From assembly GCF_042685085.1 (NCBI RefSeq), contig NZ_JBHUMM010000023.1:1-64000 (forward strand): 64,000 bases of DNA, in the 5' to 3' direction. Shown here piece by piece: positions 16,470 to 26,496 of the stretch. The notes beneath the pieces are model-generated. The model was not told the origin of the DNA, ran no database searches, and was given only the letters and a program-made list of their open reading frames with translations. Every line of letters starts with the position of its first letter. Positions within the stretch are counted from its first letter, which is position 1. Position numbers and translations under genes: made by a program. The DNA is from Marinicrinis sediminis (GTDB lineage Bacteria > Bacillota > Bacilli > Paenibacillales > KCTC-33676).

Positions 16470-18086
16470 ATGGCTTATGAAGCAATCTGGACTTCTACAC
16501 AAAAAATCAACGACGTAGAAAAACAAAAGCTGGAAAAAGACGGACTGGATATTATCCGCACGATTATCGACGACTACTCTCATCAAGGGTACGATGCCAT
16601 TACGCCAGATGACATGAACCGCTTCAAGTGGGCGGGCGTATACGAGCAAAAGCCTAAAGACGGACACTTCATGATGCGGGTGCGCATTAACTCCGGTGTG
16701 ATGACCTCTGATCAGGCACGTGGCCTGGCCGGCATTGCCCATGCTTACGGACGAGATCTGGTAGACGTGACCACGCGCCAGGCAATTCAGTTTCACTGGC
16801 TGACGGTGGAGAACCTGCCGGACATCTTCCATCGCCTAGAACAGGTTGGGCTATATTCCTTTGAGGCATGCGGAGATTGCCCGAGAACAATTGTCGGGAA
16901 CCCGCTGGCCGGCATTGATAAGGACGAACTGATTGACACTACGGATATTGTCAATGAAGTGAATGACTTTTTCTTGATGAATCGCGACTTCTCCAACCTG
17001 CCACGGAAATACAAAATGTCCATCTCGGGCAACATTTACAACACCGCGCATGCGGAAATTAACGATTTGGCCTTTACCCCGGCTGTCAAGGTTCTGGATG
17101 GCCAAGAGGTCATTGGGTTCCATGTTTGGGTAGGTGGCGGTTTGTCTGCCAAGCCTTATCTGGCTCAAAAGCTGGATCTGTTCGTGCGTCCTGAAGACGT
17201 ACTGAAAGTGGCCATTGGGGTCACCACGATTTTCCGTGATCACGGTTACCGTGAAAAGCGTCATCGCGCTCGCCTCAAGTTCCTGATCGCAGACTGGGGT
17301 CCAGAGAAATTCCAGGAAAAGCTAATCGAGCAAATCGGCGATATGCCGACGAGCGGCGAGGATAAAACAGTGGGTTGGAATGCCGCTTATTTCGACGGCG
17401 TACATCCACAAAAGCAGGATGGTTTAAGCTACGTCGGACTCAATATTCCGGTCGGACGCCTAGATGCGCAAGAACTGGAAGAATTGGCTCGCATCGCAGA
17501 TGAATTTGGCGATGGCACCATTCGAACCACCATGTCCCAAAACATCATCATCCCAGGAGTGCCTTCCGACAAAATTGACGCGATGCTGAAAGCGTCCATC
17601 TTTGAACGGCTTACCCCGAACCCGAACCGCTTCATGAGCCGAACAGTCTCTTGTACGGGCAACGAGTTCTGCAACCTGGCGATTGTAGAAACAAAAGAAC
17701 GCGCTAATCGCGTCGCGCAATATCTGGATGAACACATTGAACTGGAAGAGCCGGTTCGCATTCATTTCGTCGGCTGCCCGAACTCATGTGGTCAAAAGCA
17801 TATTGCAGACATCGGACTGCAGGGCGCATTGATTAAAACAGAGGACGGCATGGTCGATGCCTTCGATATCGCTGTAGGCGGTACACTGGGTGAAGGAGCA
17901 AAGTTCAATGACCGTTTGAAAGGAAAAGTGAAGGGCGACGATATCGCAGCCGTTCTTGCTCAACTGATTCAATACTACAAGGAACAGCGTCAACAGGATG
18001 AAAGCTTCCACAGCTTTGTCAACCGCGTCGGGGTATCCGCGTTCCAGGAAAAGCTGGATGAAGCGATTTCCCAGCTTGCCTCCTGA
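16470..18086 (+). CDS. Siroheme nitrite/sulfite reductase (ferredoxin type)
   Basis: 538 residues of the single-chain NirA/Sir family: two ferredoxin-like half domains and two siroheme/4Fe-4S halves. The cluster-binding cysteines are Cys395, Cys401, Cys436 and Cys440 (SCTGNEFC and GCPNSCG), the canonical C-x5-C-x34-C-x3-C pattern that also ligates siroheme. It performs six-electron reduction of sulfite to sulfide or nitrite to ammonia; which one is not certain from sequence alone. The ATG at 16470 follows ATAGGAGG by nine bases; an earlier in-frame ATG lacks a site. No flavoprotein partner, siroheme gene or nitrate reductase is adjacent, so electrons probably come from ferredoxin. Confidence 0.9.
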   Translation: MAYEAIWTSTQKINDVEKQKLEKDGLDIIRTIIDDYSHQGYDAITPDDMNRFKWAGVYEQKPKDGHFMMRVRINSGVMTSDQARGLAGIAHAYGRDLVDVTTRQAIQFHWLTVENLPDIFHRLEQVGLYSFEACGDCPRTIVGNPLAGIDKDELIDTTDIVNEVNDFFLMNRDFSNLPRKYKMSISGNIYNTAHAEINDLAFTPAVKVLDGQEVIGFHVWVGGGLSAKPYLAQKLDLFVRPEDVLKVAIGVTTIFRDHGYREKRHRARLKFLIADWGPEKFQEKLIEQIGDMPTSGEDKTVGWNAAYFDGVHPQKQDGLSYVGLNIPVGRLDAQELEELARIADEFGDGTIRTTMSQNIIIPGVPSDKIDAMLKASIFERLTPNPNRFMSRTVSCTGNEFCNLAIVETKERANRVAQYLDEHIELEEPVRIHFVGCPNSCGQKHIADIGLQGALIKTEDGMVDAFDIAVGGTLGEGAKFNDRLKGKVKGDDIAAVLAQLIQYYKEQRQQDESFHSFVNRVGVSAFQEKLDEAISQLAS

Positions 18087-18132
18087 TTACTAAATCTTGA
18101 ATCCTCTCACTCCTTCAGGAGTGTAGACAAAA

Positions 18133-18178
18133 TAAAGCTCCAGTATCCCGTCTGCGTGACGAGATACTGGAGCTTTTT
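18133..18178. terminator. Bidirectional terminator between reductase gene and uvrA
   Basis: A perfect 14-bp stem, AAAGCTCCAGTATC (18134-18147) with GATACTGGAGCTTT (18163-18176), with T-rich ends on both strands. It can end both the plus-strand reductase gene and the minus-strand uvrA. Confidence 0.88.
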
Positions 18179-18252
18179 CGTGCTTGTCCTGCTGTCTTGC
18201 TGTCATGCTTGTCTTGTCTTTCTTGCCAATCGGGGCAGGGAGATAGCTGACC

Positions 18253-21111
18253 TTATACCTGTACAAGGGCCTCTTGCGTACGTTTCGTATCTCTTTCCAG
18301 TACAGGCTTCAGATAGGTACCTGTGTAGGAATGCGCCTGTTGTACCACTTCCTCCGGGGTTCCTGCTGCAATAATCTTTCCACCGCCGCTTCCCCCTTCA
18401 GGTCCGAGATCGACAATATAGTCCGCCGTTTTGATCACGTCCAGGTTATGTTCGATCACCAATACGGATTCACCCGAATCCACCAGACGGTGAAGAACTT
18501 TGAGAAGGCGGTCAATATCATGGATATGCAGTCCGGTCGTCGGTTCATCGAGAATATACAAGGTTTTTCCGGTACTGCGTCGATACAGCTCTGCAGCCAG
18601 CTTCACGCGCTGCGCTTCTCCACCGGACAGCGTGGTAGCGGGCTGGCCCAGATTCATATAGCCCAGTCCCACATCCATCAAGGTTTGTAGTTTGCGCTGA
18701 ATACGAGGAATGTTTGCAAAGAAGGCGGTCGCTCGCTCAATCGTCATATCGAGCACATCATGAATGTTTTGCCCTTTATACTTGATCTCGAGTGTTTCTC
18801 GGTTATAGCGTTTCCCTTTGCAAATTTCACAAGGAACGTAGACGTCTGGGAGGAAATGCATTTCGATCTTGATAATGCCGTCCCCTTTGCACGCTTCACA
18901 GCGTCCGCCTTTCACATTGAAGCTGAAACGGCCTTTCTTGTACCCTCTCACTTTCGCTTCAGGCACGCCCGCAAACACATCACGGATATCGTCAAAGACG
19001 CCTGTATACGTAGCCGGATTAGAACGAGGTGTACGACCAATTGGCGATTGGTCAATGTCTACAACCTTCTCGATGTGTTCCAATCCCTTCATTTCTTTAT
19101 GTTCACCCGGTCGTGTCTTGGCGCGATGTAACTCCTTGGCGAGCGACTTGTATAATATCTCGTTCACCAGTGTACTCTTGCCGGAACCCGATACGCCGGT
19201 CACACACGTGAACACATGCAGCGGAAACTTGGCTTTTACATTGTTCAGGTTGTTTTCTTTTGCGCCAATGACTTCAATCCATTTCTCGCCGGTTTCTCTG
19301 CGTTTTTCCGGAATGGCGATAAACTTGCGCCCCGACAAATATTGTCCCGTCAGGGAATCAGGATGTTCCATAACCTCCTGCGGCGTGCCCTGGGCCACGA
19401 CCTGACCGCCATGCACTCCGGCACCCGGTCCGATATCAATGATGTAATCGGCTGCCATCATCGTATCCTCATCATGCTCGACAACAATCAGTGTATTGCC
19501 TAGATCCCGCATATGTTCCAGGGTTTGAATCAAGCGGTCATTGTCTCGCTGGTGGAGTCCGATACTCGGTTCATCCAATATATACAGCACACCCATCAGA
19601 CTTGATCCAATCTGTGTCGCCAGCCGAATTCGTTGCGCTTCGCCTCCGGACAGCGTTCCAGCGGAACGGCTCAAGGTCAGATAGCCGAGTCCAACATTGG
19701 ACAGGAAGCCCAGTCTGGAACGAATTTCCTTAAGGATCAACTGGGCAATGGTCTGCTCCTTGGCTGTCAGCTGCATGTTCTCAAAAAACTGCACGGCACT
19801 GCCGACCGAAAGCTCGGTCACATGCGAGATATTTTCACCTGACACGAGTACAGCCAAGCTCTCCGGCTTCAATCGATGCCCTTTGCACGTCTTGCATGGT
19901 CTGGCACTCATAAAGCCTTCGATGAAATCCCGGACCCCGTTCGATACCGTCTCGCGGTATCTTCGTTCCAGGTTGTTGATGATGCCTTCAAAAGGAACCA
20001 ATGCTTCCTTGGTCACGCCGAAGTCATTTTCGTATCGAAAGCGGATCTTTTCTCCGTCTGTGCCGTAGAGCAAAATTTTCATTTCTTCATCCGACAAGGT
20101 TTCGACCGGAACAGAAGTGGAAATCTGATAATGTTTGCACACCGATTTGAGAAACTGCGGATAATAGTTAGACGTGCTGCCTGCCCAAGCTTCGAACGCG
20201 CCATTCTCAATTGAAAGGGTTCGATTCGGCACAAGCAGATCCGGATCGACGATCATCTTCAGTCCCAATCCGTCACAATCCGGACAAGCCCCGTATGGAC
20301 TATTGAAAGAAAACATGCGCGGGGCCAGTTCGTCGATACTGAAGCCACATTCCGGACAGGCAAGACTGGAGCTGAATACGAGCTCCTCATCTCCAATCAT
20401 ATCGACTAGAATCCGCCCTTCTGCCAAGCGCAACGCGGTCTCGATGGAGTCAGCCAGGCGAGTATGAATGTCTTCCTTGATCACAATCCGGTCGATTACG
20501 ACCTCAATACTGTGCTTTTTGTTCTTCTCCAGCTGAATGTCTTCTGACAAATCCATGATGGTTCCATCCACCCGCACACGCACATAACCTTGCTTGCGTA
20601 TATCCTCCAGCAGCTTCACATGTTCCCCTTTTCGTCCGGAAACAATCGGAGCGAGGATTTGCAGTTTGGTTCGTTCCGGATATTCCATAATCCGGTCCAC
20701 CATCTGTTCAACCGTTTGCGAGGTAATCTCCAGTCCGTGAATCGGACAATGGGGACGACCAATGCGAGCGAACAGCAGTCGCAAGTAATCATAAATTTCG
20801 GTTACAGTCCCTACGGTAGACCTCGGGTTGCGGCTCGTCGTTTTTTGATCAATCGAGATCGCAGGGGAAAGCCCCTCAATGGAATCGACATCCGGCTTGT
20901 CCATCTGCCCTAAAAATTGCCTGGCATAAGCCGACAGAGACTCGACATATCTGCGTTGACCCTCCGCATAAATCGTGTCAAATGCCAAGGACGATTTGCC
21001 GGAACCGCTCAAACCTGTTAATACGACAAATTGATCTCTTGGAATGGTTACATCTATATTTTTCAAATTATGCGCACGCGCACCCTTGATCACGATGCTG
21101 TCTTTTCCCAC
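18253..21111 (-). CDS. uvrA: UvrABC excinuclease subunit A
   Basis: ATPase that finds bulky DNA lesions and loads UvrB. The 952-residue product has two ABC modules: Walker A GLSGSGKSSLAFDT near residue 33 and GVSGSGKSTLVNE near 640, signatures LSGGEAQRIRLA and LSGGEAQRVKLA, and two zinc-binding CxxC pairs (CPECGF..CPDC and CEACKG..CEICKG). Length is normal. Start is GTG at 21109-21111, nine bases after AAAGGGAG. It follows uvrB by 55 bases and shares its promoter. Confidence 0.98.
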   Translation of the reverse strand: MGKDSIVIKGARAHNLKNIDVTIPRDQFVVLTGLSGSGKSSLAFDTIYAEGQRRYVESLSAYARQFLGQMDKPDVDSIEGLSPAISIDQKTTSRNPRSTVGTVTEIYDYLRLLFARIGRPHCPIHGLEITSQTVEQMVDRIMEYPERTKLQILAPIVSGRKGEHVKLLEDIRKQGYVRVRVDGTIMDLSEDIQLEKNKKHSIEVVIDRIVIKEDIHTRLADSIETALRLAEGRILVDMIGDEELVFSSSLACPECGFSIDELAPRMFSFNSPYGACPDCDGLGLKMIVDPDLLVPNRTLSIENGAFEAWAGSTSNYYPQFLKSVCKHYQISTSVPVETLSDEEMKILLYGTDGEKIRFRYENDFGVTKEALVPFEGIINNLERRYRETVSNGVRDFIEGFMSARPCKTCKGHRLKPESLAVLVSGENISHVTELSVGSAVQFFENMQLTAKEQTIAQLILKEIRSRLGFLSNVGLGYLTLSRSAGTLSGGEAQRIRLATQIGSSLMGVLYILDEPSIGLHQRDNDRLIQTLEHMRDLGNTLIVVEHDEDTMMAADYIIDIGPGAGVHGGQVVAQGTPQEVMEHPDSLTGQYLSGRKFIAIPEKRRETGEKWIEVIGAKENNLNNVKAKFPLHVFTCVTGVSGSGKSTLVNEILYKSLAKELHRAKTRPGEHKEMKGLEHIEKVVDIDQSPIGRTPRSNPATYTGVFDDIRDVFAGVPEAKVRGYKKGRFSFNVKGGRCEACKGDGIIKIEMHFLPDVYVPCEICKGKRYNRETLEIKYKGQNIHDVLDMTIERATAFFANIPRIQRKLQTLMDVGLGYMNLGQPATTLSGGEAQRVKLAAELYRRSTGKTLYILDEPTTGLHIHDIDRLLKVLHRLVDSGESVLVIEHNLDVIKTADYIVDLGPEGGSGGGKIIAAGTPEEVVQQAHSYTGTYLKPVLERDTKRTQEALVQV

Positions 21112-21166
21112 CCCTGATCACTCCCTTTCAATTTATGTGAACTTGCAATCAATCCCTGTAGTCCGC

Positions 21167-23167
21167 TCAGGACTGTGCCTTGAGTTCCAGCAGCGCATCA
21201 CGAAGCTCAGCTGCCCGTTCAAACTGCAGGTTTTTGGCTGCTTCTTTCATCTCTTGCTCAAGACGTTCAATCACCGCTTGGCGGTCTTTCTTGGACAGCT
21301 TGCTGATTTCTTTATCCTGCGTTAAGTAGTCTGCCTTCTGCTCCGCTACTTTCGTCGCTTCAATCACTTCACGGATCTTTTTCTTGATCGTCTGAGGGGT
21401 AATGCCATGTGCTTCATTATGGGCAATCTGCAACGATCTTCTCCGCTTGGTTTCCTCTATGGCTCTGGACATGGAATCGGTTATTTTGTCTCCGTACATG
21501 ACGACACGTCCATCGGCATTTCGAGCCGCCCGTCCGATCGTCTGGATCAGCGATCGATCCGATCGCAGGAAGCCTTCCTTGTCTGCATCGAGAATGGCCA
21601 CCAGGGAAACCTCTGGCAAATCAAGCCCTTCACGAAGCAAGTTAATGCCGATCAGCACATCAATTACGCCGAGTCTGAGATCACGCAGCAACTGCATGCG
21701 TTCCAGGGTTTTGATATCGGAATGCAGATATTTCACCTTGATGCCGATCTCTTTCAGGTAATCGGCCAAATCCTCGGACATTTTTTTCGTGAGCGTCGTA
21801 ACGAGCACCCGCTCATCTTTCTCCATCCGATCCCGGATCTCGGCAATCAGATCATCAATCTGACCTTTTGTCGGACGCACTTCAATAACGGGATCAAGCA
21901 GACCGGTCGGGCGAATAATCTGTTCTACCATCGCCGGACAGTGCTCGAGCTCATACGGACCTGGCGTCGCGGAGACAAAGACCGCCTGATTGACTTTGTC
22001 TTCAAACTCCTCAAAGCGCATCGGACGGTTATCCTTGGCCGAAGGAAGACGGAAGCCATGATCCACTAACACTTGTTTGCGAGCCTGGTCCCCATTGTAC
22101 ATCGCCCGGATCTGGGGAAGGGTCACATGCGATTCATCAATCACAACCAGAAAATCATCAGGGAAATAATCAAATAACGTGTACGGGGTCGCCCCTCGTT
22201 CTCGGAAGGTAAGCGGTCCGGAATAGTTTTCGATCCCGGAACAGAAACCCATTTCCAGCATCATTTCGATATCATAACGAGTTCGTTGCTCCAGACGTTG
22301 TGCTTCCAGCAGCTTGCCTTCTTCCTTGAAATGAGCCAGTTGCTCTTCCAGCTCTCGCTCTATATTGCGAACAGCCAGCTTCATTTTGTCCTGGTGGGTC
22401 ACAAAGTGAGAAGCAGGGAAGATGGCAATATGCTCTCTCTCTGCGATAATTTCGCCCGTCAATACGTCTATTTCCGTAATGCGGTCGATCTCATCACCAA
22501 AAAACTCCACCCGAACGGCATGCTCGCTCTTCGATGCCGGGAAAATCTCCACCACATCTCCGCGAACACGAAAGGTCCCCCGAGTAAAGTTGATGTCATT
22601 ACGCTGATACTGTACATCGACCAGACGGTGCAAGATTTCATTGCGTGGCTTCTCCATGCCCACTCGCAACGAAACGACCAGATCACGGTACTCCGTCGGA
22701 GAACCGAGGCCGTAGATACAAGAGACACTGGCCACAATAATTACATCGCGTCGCTCAAAGAGAGAGCTGGTAGCCGAGTGGCGCAGCTTGTCGATCTCGT
22801 CGTTAATGCTGGAATCCTTCTCGATATACGTATCGGTAGAAGGCATGTATGCCTCTGGCTGATAGTAATCGTAATAGCTGACGAAATACTCTACCGCATT
22901 GTTGGGGAAAAACTCCTTGAACTCACTGGTTAGCTGGGCAGCCAATGTTTTATTGTGCGCAATAACTAAGGTAGGGCGATTCAGGCGGGCAATGGTGTTG
23001 GCAATGGTATAAGTCTTGCCTGTCCCTGTAGCCCCGAGTAGTGTGACATGCTTCTCACGATGATCAATCCGTCTCACCAGTTCGTCAATCGCCTTTGGCT
23101 GATCCCCTTGTGGCTCATATTCGGATTCCAACTCGAAACGCTTCTGACTCCATACGATATCTGACAT
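21167..23167 (-). CDS. uvrB: UvrABC excinuclease subunit B
   Basis: The helicase-like damage verification subunit of nucleotide excision repair. Walker A GATGTGKT is at about 45-52, followed by the beta-hairpin region YYDYYQPEAY, motif DESH, helicase motifs V and VI (INLLREGLDLP, QTIGRAARN), and the C-terminal UVR motif (IERLEQEMKEAAKNLQFERAAELRD) that binds UvrC. 666 residues from the ATG at 23165-23167; an ATG three codons earlier sits only three bases from the GGGAGG site. It is the first gene of uvrBA and is probably SOS-controlled (see the operator upstream). Confidence 0.97.
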   Translation of the reverse strand: MSDIVWSQKRFELESEYEPQGDQPKAIDELVRRIDHREKHVTLLGATGTGKTYTIANTIARLNRPTLVIAHNKTLAAQLTSEFKEFFPNNAVEYFVSYYDYYQPEAYMPSTDTYIEKDSSINDEIDKLRHSATSSLFERRDVIIVASVSCIYGLGSPTEYRDLVVSLRVGMEKPRNEILHRLVDVQYQRNDINFTRGTFRVRGDVVEIFPASKSEHAVRVEFFGDEIDRITEIDVLTGEIIAEREHIAIFPASHFVTHQDKMKLAVRNIERELEEQLAHFKEEGKLLEAQRLEQRTRYDIEMMLEMGFCSGIENYSGPLTFRERGATPYTLFDYFPDDFLVVIDESHVTLPQIRAMYNGDQARKQVLVDHGFRLPSAKDNRPMRFEEFEDKVNQAVFVSATPGPYELEHCPAMVEQIIRPTGLLDPVIEVRPTKGQIDDLIAEIRDRMEKDERVLVTTLTKKMSEDLADYLKEIGIKVKYLHSDIKTLERMQLLRDLRLGVIDVLIGINLLREGLDLPEVSLVAILDADKEGFLRSDRSLIQTIGRAARNADGRVVMYGDKITDSMSRAIEETKRRRSLQIAHNEAHGITPQTIKKKIREVIEATKVAEQKADYLTQDKEISKLSKKDRQAVIERLEQEMKEAAKNLQFERAAELRDALLELKAQS

Positions 23168-23279
23168 GAACCGCATGTTCCTCCCTTCTAAGTCATAAAT
23201 GCCGCTCTCGCATTTATCCTTTCTCCTTGCTCTCTATATGAACATACTGCGGAACTTTGAATCTGCAAACGATGACATA

Positions 23280-23293
23280 AGAATATGTGTTCC
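23280..23293. promoter_or_regulatory. LexA (DinR)-like operator before uvrB
   Basis: The minus strand reads GGAACACATATTCT, close to the Bacillus LexA consensus CGAAC-N4-GTTCG, with GAAC intact and one change in the other half. It lies just downstream of the predicted uvrB start site, where repressor binding would block transcription. Confidence 0.55.
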
Positions 23294-23304
23294 CATATTC
23301 TCCT

Positions 23305-23333
23305 ATTATACTGAATATGGGTAAAGCATGCAA
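23305..23333 (-). promoter_or_regulatory. uvrBA promoter
   Basis: TTGCAT (23328-23333) and TATAAT (23305-23310) are 17 bases apart on the minus strand, followed by the LexA-like box. Confidence 0.65.
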
Positions 23334-23355
23334 ATGAAGCCGAGCTTTCCATACA

Positions 23356-23388
23356 AATAAAAAAACCGGACTGTGCTAGCACCGGTTT
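23356..23388 (-). terminator. Terminator behind the MinJ-like gene
   Basis: Arms AAACCGG (23363-23369) and CCGGTTT (23382-23388) with a long T-rich tail on the minus strand (23356-23365). It separates the PDZ gene from uvrBA. Confidence 0.8.
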
Positions 23389-23446
23389 CATCATACATAT
23401 AGCCTGTCTAATGTTCTATGTTTACTCCTTTATGGGGTTGCGGTCA

Positions 23447-24754
23447 TCACCCTGTAAAGGGAGGTTGATGCTCATTGGCGGATGCTTTGGATCGGGATTT
23501 CCAGCCCGATGCGCTTCGCTTCAGAAACGCGGCCAAGCCGTGCGACTGAAAGGAGACATATCCCGGTGCATCTTCGTCCGGTGACAAGATAAGGCCCAAC
23601 TGATGATGCTCTCCTGCATAAATGGCTCTTTGCAAAAATCGCACTTCTCCACGGTGATCCTTGACTTCCAGTTTGCAAAACGCAGACTGGGCAGCAAGCG
23701 CTTCATGGAGCTGTTCCTTGCTGCGAACGGGTATACCGTTCACTTTCGTCACGATTTCGCCAGCCATGAGTCCAAGCTTGTCTGCCGGCGTACCCGGAAT
23801 GACCGCGAGAATCTTCAATCCATCTGAACCATGAATAAAATAAGGCGGTTGTTCTTCCTCACGCCATTGTGCCCTGCGAATCATCCATTCATGCACCCCT
23901 ACGGTCAACAGGCCCGCAATGAGCATGATAATCGGTGACAGCTGAACCAGGAATGAAGTGCCCAGGACAAACAGTCCATATACAGCGAGCATGAACGAAG
24001 CCCGTTTCATTTTCTCAGCAGGCAGTCCGGATTTGACAGTTTCGCCGAACCCAATCAGAACGGGAAAGGCAATCAGAGACATGCCATCACTCCATCCATC
24101 CCCCACGAGCAGCGGTGACCATGGCAGCTCAAAACCACTTCCCGAGGGAACCAGCAGTAGCAGTGGCACTGGCCAATAGCCATTGACCTGATAGCCGCCC
24201 ACGATCTTACCGCGCTTCCCTTCCAGAAATAAAGGGCTTTCCATTCGGGCCTTTGGCAAGCGTAAAAAATACCCCTCGATGATATGCAGTACAGCGGTCA
24301 ACGCCAGGAGAGCGGCCACCGATACTTCTTCAATCTGTCTGGCCCACCATCCCAGATAAGATACCTCCAACAGCTGAGGGAAAAGGAGCACCACGGCCTG
24401 CATTACAGCCAGCAAGCCTGCTCCATACGCCATGCACACATATCTCGCCTGAAAAAGGACCATAACCATCGCTAGAATCCAAATGGCAGCGAGGGTGGTA
24501 AAGCTGAACCCTGCCGCCAGAAAAGACAGGATGATCGAAGCTATCGCACCTGCCAGTATGCCCCATAACACAATCCGAACGGTATAGGGAATGAAGGCCT
24601 GGAGTTTGGTATGAAACATTTTTCGTTCCAGATAAATCTGCCTGCGAACCTGCAAAATAACGAACAGGATCGACAACATATATAACGGGTGCAGTACAAG
24701 ATGCAGCAGGGCACGCAGTCCCTGTCCCCACACTTCAGAAGCAATTTCCATCAT
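23447..24754 (-). CDS. MinJ-like polytopic membrane protein with PDZ domain
   Basis: 435 residues: about six to eight hydrophobic segments over the first 300, then a soluble PDZ domain (roughly 305-400: LKILAVIPGTPADKLGLMAGEIVTKVNG). This layout and the position between ctpB and uvrBA match Bacillus MinJ (YvjD), which links the Min division-site system to DivIVA at the poles. Sequence likeness was judged by eye, so the function is inferred from architecture and synteny. The ATG at 24752-24754 follows AAGGAG by nine bases. A terminator on either side makes it a separate transcription unit. Confidence 0.75.
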   Translation of the reverse strand: MMEIASEVWGQGLRALLHLVLHPLYMLSILFVILQVRRQIYLERKMFHTKLQAFIPYTVRIVLWGILAGAIASIILSFLAAGFSFTTLAAIWILAMVMVLFQARYVCMAYGAGLLAVMQAVVLLFPQLLEVSYLGWWARQIEEVSVAALLALTAVLHIIEGYFLRLPKARMESPLFLEGKRGKIVGGYQVNGYWPVPLLLLVPSGSGFELPWSPLLVGDGWSDGMSLIAFPVLIGFGETVKSGLPAEKMKRASFMLAVYGLFVLGTSFLVQLSPIIMLIAGLLTVGVHEWMIRRAQWREEEQPPYFIHGSDGLKILAVIPGTPADKLGLMAGEIVTKVNGIPVRSKEQLHEALAAQSAFCKLEVKDHRGEVRFLQRAIYAGEHHQLGLILSPDEDAPGYVSFQSHGLAAFLKRSASGWKSRSKASANEHQPPFTG

Positions 24755-24802
24755 AATGCCTGACTCCTTATGTTCATACTTTTATCCATGCCATGGGCCG
24801 TA

Positions 24803-24841
24803 ACAAAATAAAGAGAGGCTGAGCCGATTCTCAACCTCTCT
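24803..24841 (-). terminator. Terminator behind ctpB
   Basis: Arms AGAGAGGCTGAG (24812-24823) and CTCAACCTCTCT (24830-24841), with one G-U pair, followed by TTTATTTTG on the minus strand. Confidence 0.85.
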
Positions 24842-24890
24842 TACTTCGCTCCATACAAGGGTAATTCCTTCTGCAATCCTGCGTTCATTT

Positions 24891-26381
24891 TTACGGATTG
24901 AGACGGTTGTTCATGACCTCGATCGCTTTTTGCAGATGAAGGTCGCTCTCCGGCAAACGAAGTTTTTCAATGTATTTCTCTTCAATGCGGGTGGCTGTTT
25001 TTTCATTCACGATGCCATCCATCGGAAGCTGCTCGATTTTTTGAAAAGCTCTTACAGCCAGTTTCGTCTGTTCACTGAAATAGCCGTCCGTCCGGTCGGT
25101 TTTGTAGCCAAGCGCGGTCAACATCAACTGCAAACTCCGCACTTGTCCATTGTTGTCATCGTACTGCAGTTCCTCATCCTTGGGCAGGATGGTGGCCTGA
25201 AAATAATCAGGCAGTTCCACTTTCACATCGGGCTGAACACCTTTTTTGTTAATGTCATTCCCATTTGGCGTGAGCCACTTCGCAATCGTCATCTTCAAGG
25301 AACTTCCGTCTTCTCCCCCGCTATCAAAGGTGGATTGTACGGTCCCTTTGCCAAAGGAAGGCATTCCGACGACTTGCATGCCGGCTGATTCCTGAAGCGC
25401 TGCAGCCATAATTTCCGAGGCACTCGCACTTCCTTCATTGATAATCACAACAACTGGGTAGGTCTTGGAACCATCCTTCGATTTTTCCTGTTGTCTCTGA
25501 CCACTCGCATCCTCGACCTGTACAACGATCTCACCGGCAGGTACAAATTTCTGCACCATGCTGATAACGACGGACAGAACGCCACCCGGGTTGTTGCGCA
25601 AATCAATGATGAGTCCCTTCATATTTTGCTTCTCCAGCTCCGCCAACTGCTCCTCAAAACTTGTGCCTGTATTTAATGCAAATTGCCGAATATCCATATA
25701 GCCGATTCCATTATCGAGCATCTCAGTGAATACGGTGTTGATATCGATATCATCGCGAACGACAATGATCTCCATCGGTTCTGACTGTGTACCACGCACG
25801 ATTTCCAGTTTCGCCTGCGTCCCTTTCGGGCCTCGAATTTTGGCTACCGCTTCATTGAGTGTCAAGCCCAGCAGCTTCTCCCCATTGACTGAAAGGATAA
25901 CATCCTTGGGCAATAATCCCGCTCGCTCTGCTGGTGAGCCCTTGATCGGCGCCATGATCGTTACTTTGCCCTCATCCATGGTGACCTCGGCTCCAATTCC
26001 GGAGAACTGGGATTCAAAGACGGTTTCATTGAATTGCTCGGCCTGCTCTGTATCCATATATACGGAGTAAGGATCCTTCAGCGAATCCAGCATTCCGGTA
26101 ATTGCACCGTCTATGACTTCATTGCCATCCATCTTCTCCACGTATTTATTTTGGATCAGACGATAGGTTGTTGCAATTTTTTGCATCTGCTGCTCGGTCA
26201 TGCCATTCTGTTTCCAAAATGGCGGCTGTGCTTCCTCCATTTCAGGTACCCCTTGCTGGGAATCATGAAAAACAGAAGATTCCCATGCGTCCATCACATT
26301 GGGAATCAAGAGTGTCAACATGCTGCCCGCAAGCATTGAAATGATGACCATCACAGCAACAGTACGTCTGTTCTTGATCAT
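24891..26381 (-). CDS. ctpB: S41 carboxy-terminal processing protease
   Basis: A membrane-anchored serine protease, 496 residues. An N-terminal transmembrane anchor (8-26) is followed by a PDZ domain (about 117-200) that gates the active site, the S41 catalytic domain, and a peptidoglycan-binding domain (about 415-475). The Ser-Lys-Gln triad is visible: Ser320 in NEGSASASEI, Lys345 and Gln349 in FGKGTVQ. In Bacillus, CtpB cleaves SpoIVFA in sporulation. The start is ATG 26379-26381, nine bases after AAGGTGG; an earlier ATG eleven codons upstream has no ribosome binding site. It follows the M23 gene and ftsEX in the same direction. Confidence 0.94.
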   Translation of the reverse strand: MIKNRRTVAVMVIISMLAGSMLTLLIPNVMDAWESSVFHDSQQGVPEMEEAQPPFWKQNGMTEQQMQKIATTYRLIQNKYVEKMDGNEVIDGAITGMLDSLKDPYSVYMDTEQAEQFNETVFESQFSGIGAEVTMDEGKVTIMAPIKGSPAERAGLLPKDVILSVNGEKLLGLTLNEAVAKIRGPKGTQAKLEIVRGTQSEPMEIIVVRDDIDINTVFTEMLDNGIGYMDIRQFALNTGTSFEEQLAELEKQNMKGLIIDLRNNPGGVLSVVISMVQKFVPAGEIVVQVEDASGQRQQEKSKDGSKTYPVVVIINEGSASASEIMAAALQESAGMQVVGMPSFGKGTVQSTFDSGGEDGSSLKMTIAKWLTPNGNDINKKGVQPDVKVELPDYFQATILPKDEELQYDDNNGQVRSLQLMLTALGYKTDRTDGYFSEQTKLAVRAFQKIEQLPMDGIVNEKTATRIEEKYIEKLRLPESDLHLQKAIEVMNNRLNP

Positions 26382-26496
26382 TTCTTTCCACCACCTTAGC
26401 CCTTCGATCTCCATAATCTGTTTAGTATATGAGGGGCTCGTACAAAATATGTTTGCTTATGGGAGCTTGATATGAGGCCATTGCTATTTTTCTATG

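Noticed and set aside
18180..18225. CTTGTC/CTTGCTGTC-like short repeats behind the reductase gene
   Set aside because: Imperfect and low-complexity, no consistent period; probably chance.
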